Below are positions 6,813 through 9,523 of a DNA stretch of 9,523 nt, in pieces. The stretch is from contig CALXTG010000189.1 in NCBI GenBank assembly GCA_944391355.1, forward strand, positions 1 through 9,523. The letters run 5' to 3'. The notes under the pieces are model-generated. The model was not told where the DNA came from. It did not search any database and was given only the letters and a program-made list of their open reading frames with translations. Source of the DNA: an uncultured Alphaproteobacteria bacterium. GTDB lineage: Bacteria > Pseudomonadota > Alphaproteobacteria > RF32 > CAG-239. Numbering within the stretch: the first letter of the stretch is position 1; the number at the start of each line of letters is the position of its first letter. The position numbers and the translations under genes were made by a program.

Positions 6813-7850
6813 CTAATCAAGCAGATTTTTCTTGGCTTTTTTGGGACGGGTAATTTTGATTTTCGGTTTTTTGGTCTGCATAACCCGCCAATCCCAGGGT
6901 TTGTAAAATTGTCCCTGCCACAGGCCGCGCAGATTTTCGCGCGCCTGATGTTCATAGGGAATATAAACCTGGCTGTACTTGGGATAAGCCACTGCCCAGC
7001 CGGCGTTAACCAGCGCCGCGCCAAGGTCATATTCGCCGAGTTTGCAGGTTCCGACCATATTGCCTTTTGAATCCTGCTGCATAATATGGCAGGTCAGCGG
7101 ATAATCCTGAATCCAGTCACGCAGCCAGGTTGCCGCTTTGCGCCCGCAATGGTAGGCTCTGCCGTTGCGGTCGGCGCAGGTTTGGTTAGATTCCGGCGCG
7201 TCAATGCCGAACAGGCGGAAATAGCGGCCGGCAATCATAAGCGTGTCCCCGTTGATAACCCGGGCCGGTTCATAAATCGCGGGGAAATTTTCAGGATTCA
7301 TCGGCGCGGGAGCGGCCTCTCCGCTGCCGGTCAGCGAATTTATCAACTGGCCGAAAGTGCCGGTTTGAGGCGCCTGCTGCGGCTGGGGCTGCGGAGCTGC
7401 TTCACGGGGCTGCGGCGCAACGGCGTTTTCTTCGACATAATACATTTCTTCCGTTTCAAAACCTTCGCCGATTTCGGCTTCAAAATCCTGTTCGTCGAGC
7501 AGCTGCAAAGCGCCGGCCGCCTGAGTCCGGCGAACCTGTTGTGCCTGCGGGGCGCTGCCCTGGCCGAGAAAACTTTTCAGCATGGTGCCGACCCCGCCGA
7601 TCCCCTGGCTGAAGGCGCCGATCGCATATAAAATAAAAATTAAAATCGCGGTTATTACCAGAAAAGACGGCAGGCAGCCCATTGCCCGCCAGGCCATTTT
7701 GGCAAAAATATAAAGCACGACCAAACCGATAATCAGGCCGATAAAACCGCCGCCCTGCAAAAGCATATTATTGCTCTGAGTACCCGCGCCGCCCCATAGA
7801 ATCAGAAAAAACGCGGCAATACCCATTATTAATTTTTTGATAAACATCAT
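6813..7850 (-). CDS. Membrane-anchored thermonuclease-like (SNase domain) protein
   Basis: A 345-residue protein. It has three predicted membrane helices (about 6-20, 31-50 and 58-79). Lys5/Lys6 and the basic loop 51-57 suggest the N-terminus is inside and the rest periplasmic. A Gln/Pro/acid-rich linker follows (about 98-185), then a staphylococcal-nuclease-type domain (about 193-322) and a Lys-rich tail (327-342). In the domain, INGDT (199-203) and FRLFGIDAPES (211-221) align with the SNase active site, giving Asp202 (=Asp21), Arg212 (=Arg35), Asp217 (=Asp40) and Glu220 (=Glu43). The position of catalytic Arg87 appears to be Asn264 (DSKGN in place of DKYGR). Four cysteines (225, 235, 254, 269) could form disulfides, fitting a periplasmic site. 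It heads the minus-strand run. GGAAG lies 6 bases before the first ATG; a second ATG follows at once. Whether it is an active nuclease is doubtful. Confidence 0.85.
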   Translation of the reverse strand: MMFIKKLIMGIAAFFLILWGGAGTQSNNMLLQGGGFIGLIIGLVVLYIFAKMAWRAMGCLPSFLVITAILIFILYAIGAFSQGIGGVGTMLKSFLGQGSAPQAQQVRRTQAAGALQLLDEQDFEAEIGEGFETEEMYYVEENAVAPQPREAAPQPQPQQAPQTGTFGQLINSLTGSGEAAPAPMNPENFPAIYEPARVINGDTLMIAGRYFRLFGIDAPESNQTCADRNGRAYHCGRKAATWLRDWIQDYPLTCHIMQQDSKGNMVGTCKLGEYDLGAALVNAGWAVAYPKYSQVYIPYEHQARENLRGLWQGQFYKPWDWRVMQTKKPKIKITRPKKAKKNLLD

Positions 7851-7885
7851 GGCGGTCTTCCTTTGCTATCGGTTCTCCCGAAATT

Positions 7886-7915
7886 ATTTAAGCATAAGTC
7901 CGGGACAGATGACAA
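7886..7915 (-). promoter_or_regulatory. Possible promoter of the seven-gene minus-strand run
   Basis: On the minus strand there is TTGTCA (7915-7910), an 18-base spacer and TTAAAT (7891-7886), in the gap upstream of the nuclease-like gene. It would give a leader of about 30 bases. Predicted by eye. Confidence 0.45.
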
Positions 7916-7933
7916 TCATTTTTTATATAACCT

Positions 7934-7984
7934 AGCGGCTTTTGGTAAATATATAGTTACGAAATTAAAATTTTCGGAGCCGCT
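7934..7984. repeat. Inverted repeat with AT-rich loop in the 202-bp intergenic gap
   Basis: AGCGGCT (7934-7940) pairs with AGCCGCT (7978-7984) across a 37-base AT-rich loop, which itself holds a shorter inverted repeat (CGAAA at 7960-7964 and TTTCG at 7972-7976). It lies between the lipoprotein terminator and the promoter of the seven-gene run. No T-run follows either side. Role unknown; it may be an operator or fortuitous. I see no gene in 7851-8052. Confidence 0.3.
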
Positions 7985-8000
7985 GCGGCAGAAAAGAAAA

Positions 8001-8032
8001 AGATAAAAGAAAAGCCCCGGCAAACGGGGCTT
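8001..8032 (-). terminator. Rho-independent terminator of the OmpA-like lipoprotein gene
   Basis: A perfect 8-bp stem, AAGCCCCG (8012-8019) with CGGGGCTT (8025-8032), and a 5-base loop. On the minus strand it is followed by TTCTTTTATCTTTTTC, a good T-rich tract. It begins about 20 bases after the stop codon of the gene at 8053. Confidence 0.9.
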
Positions 8033-8052
8033 AAGGTACTTTATTTTACTGC

Positions 8053-9159
8053 TTAGCGGACGTAAACATGAACTTCCGAAGCATTGGCGCTGTCGCTGGT
8101 TTTGGCTGACAGCGAAATTTTATCGGCGCCGACGCCCATCTCAATCATTTCCTGAAAGACATTATTGGCGTTGTTGCGGGCGCTGGAGCTTGACAAAGCA
8201 CTGCCGTTGGCGGGGCTGACGGCAACGACGTCAAAGAAAACGCCGGGTTTGGTTGCCAGAGCGCGTTTGACGGCCTGACGCAGGCCGTCCTGATATTTAA
8301 CATCCTGACGGTTAAATTTTGCCACAAACAGCGGTTTGCCCGAAATATTATGCGTGCCGGAATAAGACTGTCCCAGACCGCGCGCCTGAGTACCGGCTAC
8401 CGGTAAGGGGGCTCCCATAAAACTGCCGCTCTTAATAGCGCTGTTCAAATCAACAATATAGTTTTTGGCGGTTTCGATATACTGCTGCTGGCGGGAGATG
8501 TCGTTATTGATTTCCTGAAGCAGGCTGTTGATCAGAATGGACGTCTGGTTTGATTCGTTTTCCAGAATTCTTAACTGGCGGTGATCTTCATCAACCGCGC
8601 CGGAAACGCCGTAAGTGGCTTTAATCGAGTCGGCCAGGAAAGAAGTCATGGCGGCATCGGACGCAACACGCTGCGACAGCTGATTGAGGGCAATGGTGTT
8701 GCTGTTCATAACCTGAATGTTGTTCTGGGCATTCTGCAGCATGGTATACATCTGCGGATTGCCGGGGGTGGTGCCGACCTGAAGCTTGGCTTCAATCATA
8801 CCGATAACTTTATGATATTGTAAGGCATTATTAATGACCGAGGCGCGAATCTTCTGCAAATCTTCGTTATGTTTGCGGATAGAAGCCTGCAACTGGGTCA
8901 GATCAGTACGGAAAGAAACGACTTTCTGGCCGACAAAAGTGCCGGTATTGCTGCCCTGGGCGATGTCCAGAGGCTGAAAATTCGTTGTTCCCAGTTGGGG
9001 CAGATCATTTTCGGAGGAATTTTTGCTGTCAGCGGCATATTCTTCCTGCGTGTCGGAACCGAACAATGAAGGAAACAGCGCGTCCGAAGAATAGGTGCAG
9101 GCGTTGAGCGCTATCATTGCAAAGGCTGACAAAGACAGTTGAAGGGCTATTTTTTTCAT
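8053..9159 (-). CDS. Outer-membrane lipoprotein with coiled-coil region and divergent OmpA-like C-terminal domain
   Basis: From the ATG at 9159-9157 this is a 368-residue protein starting MKKIALQLSLSAFAMIALNAC, a lipoprotein signal with lipobox LNAC and lipidated Cys21. The in-frame ATG at 9201 would add 14 residues that do not fit a signal peptide, so I prefer the inner start (AAAGG about 10 bases upstream). After a low-complexity segment (about 22-75), residues 85-245 look helical and probably coiled coil. Residues 275-368 resemble an OmpA/Pal-like beta-alpha-beta domain: PLFVAKF, then GLRQAVKRALATKPGVFFDVVAV, a Ser/Asn-rich loop, ANNVFQEMIEMGVGADKISLSA and a final EVHVYVR. I recall similar C-termini in alphaproteobacterial proteins of unknown function. 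OmpA-like domains can bind peptidoglycan, but the usual diaminopimelate-binding Asp and Arg are not evident here. It is monocistronic with its own terminator. Function unknown. Confidence 0.85.
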   Translation of the reverse strand: MKKIALQLSLSAFAMIALNACTYSSDALFPSLFGSDTQEEYAADSKNSSENDLPQLGTTNFQPLDIAQGSNTGTFVGQKVVSFRTDLTQLQASIRKHNEDLQKIRASVINNALQYHKVIGMIEAKLQVGTTPGNPQMYTMLQNAQNNIQVMNSNTIALNQLSQRVASDAAMTSFLADSIKATYGVSGAVDEDHRQLRILENESNQTSILINSLLQEINNDISRQQQYIETAKNYIVDLNSAIKSGSFMGAPLPVAGTQARGLGQSYSGTHNISGKPLFVAKFNRQDVKYQDGLRQAVKRALATKPGVFFDVVAVSPANGSALSSSSARNNANNVFQEMIEMGVGADKISLSAKTSDSANASEVHVYVR

Positions 9160-9187
9160 TAATAAAGTACCTTTTTGAAAAATTAGG

Positions 9188-9201
9188 TTGTTATATAACA
9201 A
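9188..9201. promoter_or_regulatory. 14-bp palindrome in the lipoprotein gene leader (possible operator)
   Basis: TTGTTATATAACAA is a perfect palindrome about 30 bases upstream of the preferred start codon and just downstream of the predicted -10 box. This is a usual place for a repressor site. No regulator is identified. Confidence 0.4.
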
Positions 9202-9219
9202 ATTGTTTTTTACACCATT

Positions 9220-9248
9220 ATCTTACTTTGTAAAGATAATTTTGTAAA
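9220..9248 (-). promoter_or_regulatory. Probable promoter of the OmpA-like lipoprotein gene
   Basis: On the minus strand there is TTTACA (9248-9243), a 17-base spacer and TAAGAT (9225-9220). A second TTTACA (9234-9229) lies 14 bases downstream; with a 16-base spacer it would pair with TAAAAA (9212-9207). The two copies sit in similar blocks (CTTTGTAAAG at 9226-9235 and TTTTGTAAAA at 9240-9249, plus strand), which might be tandem binding sites. The leader would be about 50 bases. Confidence 0.5.
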
Positions 9249-9350
9249 AAAACAAGTATGAAATGGCTTTTCTGCACGGTTATACATACCTGTGACCTAA
9301 GTTTTACGGGAAATAGATTAAAAATCTTTTAAAAAAATTAAAAATTTTGC

Positions 9351-9379
9351 TTGCAAAAAAAATTTAATTGGGGTATGTA
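9351..9379 (+). promoter_or_regulatory. Probable promoter of tRNA-Arg
   Basis: TTGCAA (9351-9356), a 17-base spacer and TATGTA (9374-9379), with the expected start near 9386, 18 bases before the tRNA. Predicted by eye. Confidence 0.45.
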
Positions 9380-9403
9380 GGTTTTGTTGTCAGAAAAACA
9401 TAT

Positions 9404-9480
9404 GCACTCGTAGCTCAATTGGATAGAGCATCTGACTACGTATCAGAAGGTTGTGAGTTCGAACCCCTCCGAATGCGCCA
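9404..9480 (+). tRNA. tRNA-Arg (anticodon ACG), with irregular stems
   Basis: A 77-base cloverleaf with CCA encoded. The acceptor strand is GCACTCG, the D stem GCTC/GAGC, the anticodon stem TCTGA/TCAGA with loop CTACGTA (anticodon ACG, positions 9438-9440), the variable loop AGGTT, the T loop TTCGAAC, the discriminator G and then CCA. The ACG anticodon, after A34-to-inosine editing, would read CGU/CGC/CGA arginine codons. Oddities: position 37 is T rather than a purine; the acceptor stem has C4 facing A69; the T stem (GTGAG/CCCTC) has U50 facing U64 and A52 facing C62. The D and anticodon stems are perfect. It may be a functional but weak gene, a degenerate copy, or contain sequencing errors. 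Confidence 0.8.
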
Positions 9481-9517
9481 TTAAAAACCCCTCCCTTGTC
9501 TAGGGGTCTTTAATGGC
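9477..9517. terminator. Long inverted repeat, likely bidirectional terminator after tRNA-Arg
   Basis: GCCATTAAAAACCCCT (9477-9492) pairs with AGGGGTCTTTAATGGC (9502-9517), 15 of 16 positions, around a 9-base loop. The strong inner stem ACCCCT/AGGGGT is followed by TTTTT on the minus strand and by CTTTAAT on the plus strand. It could therefore end the tRNA transcript and also a leftward gene beyond the window. The outer stem includes the last four bases of the tRNA (GCCA). Confidence 0.75.
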
Positions 9518-9523
9518 ATATTT

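Larger units (their letters stand above)
9202..9403. other. AT-rich intergenic region, no gene seen
   Basis: Two hundred bases between the lipoprotein gene and the tRNA. It is very AT-rich with A/T runs (especially 9312-9366). Apart from the two divergent promoters listed separately, I see no coding potential or RNA signature in it. Confidence 0.6.

Noticed and set aside
7921..7934. A repeat shared with the lipoprotein promoter region (TATATAAC... near 9190)
   Set aside because: On careful reading only nine bases (TTATATAAC) are identical; the following CCTA is offset, so it is not a convincing repeat.
9258..9332. A 24-codon plus-strand frame starting MKWLFCTV
   Set aside because: No Shine-Dalgarno sequence, an AT-rich intergenic setting and no recognisable features; probably chance.
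1..9523. Mobile element, prophage, defence system or CRISPR array
   Set aside because: No transposase, integrase, phage or defence protein motifs and no regularly spaced repeats; the gene set is core chromosomal.

Overview
The window looks like a chromosomal core region of an alphaproteobacterium with moderate GC content and AT-rich intergenic gaps. The clues are a short HPr kinase lacking the usual N-terminal domain, a YraN protein ending in HIPNAW, a radA-cvpA pair, an MlaE/MlaF pair, a tRNA-Arg with encoded CCA, and a lipoprotein whose C-terminus resembles a family I recall from Rhodospirillales-type bacteria. A host-associated or gut alphaproteobacterium would fit, but the sequence alone does not settle the genus.

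Left part (1-2149): an outer-membrane lipoprotein of the LpoA/periplasmic-binding type (minus strand, cut by the window edge) is divergent from rsmI and yraN (plus strand, overlapping). This is the same neighbourhood as yraL (rsmI)-yraM (lpoA)-yraN in E. coli. It combines a cell-wall synthase activator, a 16S rRNA methyltransferase and a nuclease-fold protein of unclear role.

Middle part (2161-7850): seven closely spaced minus-strand genes, transcribed from right to left, convergent with yraN. In transcription order they are a membrane-anchored nuclease-like protein, tsaE, hprK, an mlaE-like permease, an mlaF-like ATPase, radA and cvpA. Most junctions are -8 to +11 bp, several with the stop codon inside the next Shine-Dalgarno sequence; the one larger gap (58 bp) lies between hprK and mlaE. 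The run mixes tRNA t6A modification, phosphotransfer control, lipid transport across the envelope, DNA recombination repair and an inner-membrane protein. A plausible promoter lies at 7886-7915.

Right part (7851-9523): a lipoprotein gene with a divergent OmpA-like C-terminal domain on the minus strand, with a strong terminator and an AT-rich promoter region carrying a 14-bp palindrome. Beyond it lies a tRNA-Arg(ACG) gene on the plus strand, followed at once by a long inverted repeat that looks like a bidirectional terminator.

I found no CRISPR array, transposase, phage gene or obvious new multi-gene system. The points most worth checking are the odd tRNA (U37 and three non-pairing stem positions), the nuclease-like protein in which the position of catalytic Arg87 is Asn, and the uncharacterised OmpA-like lipoprotein.
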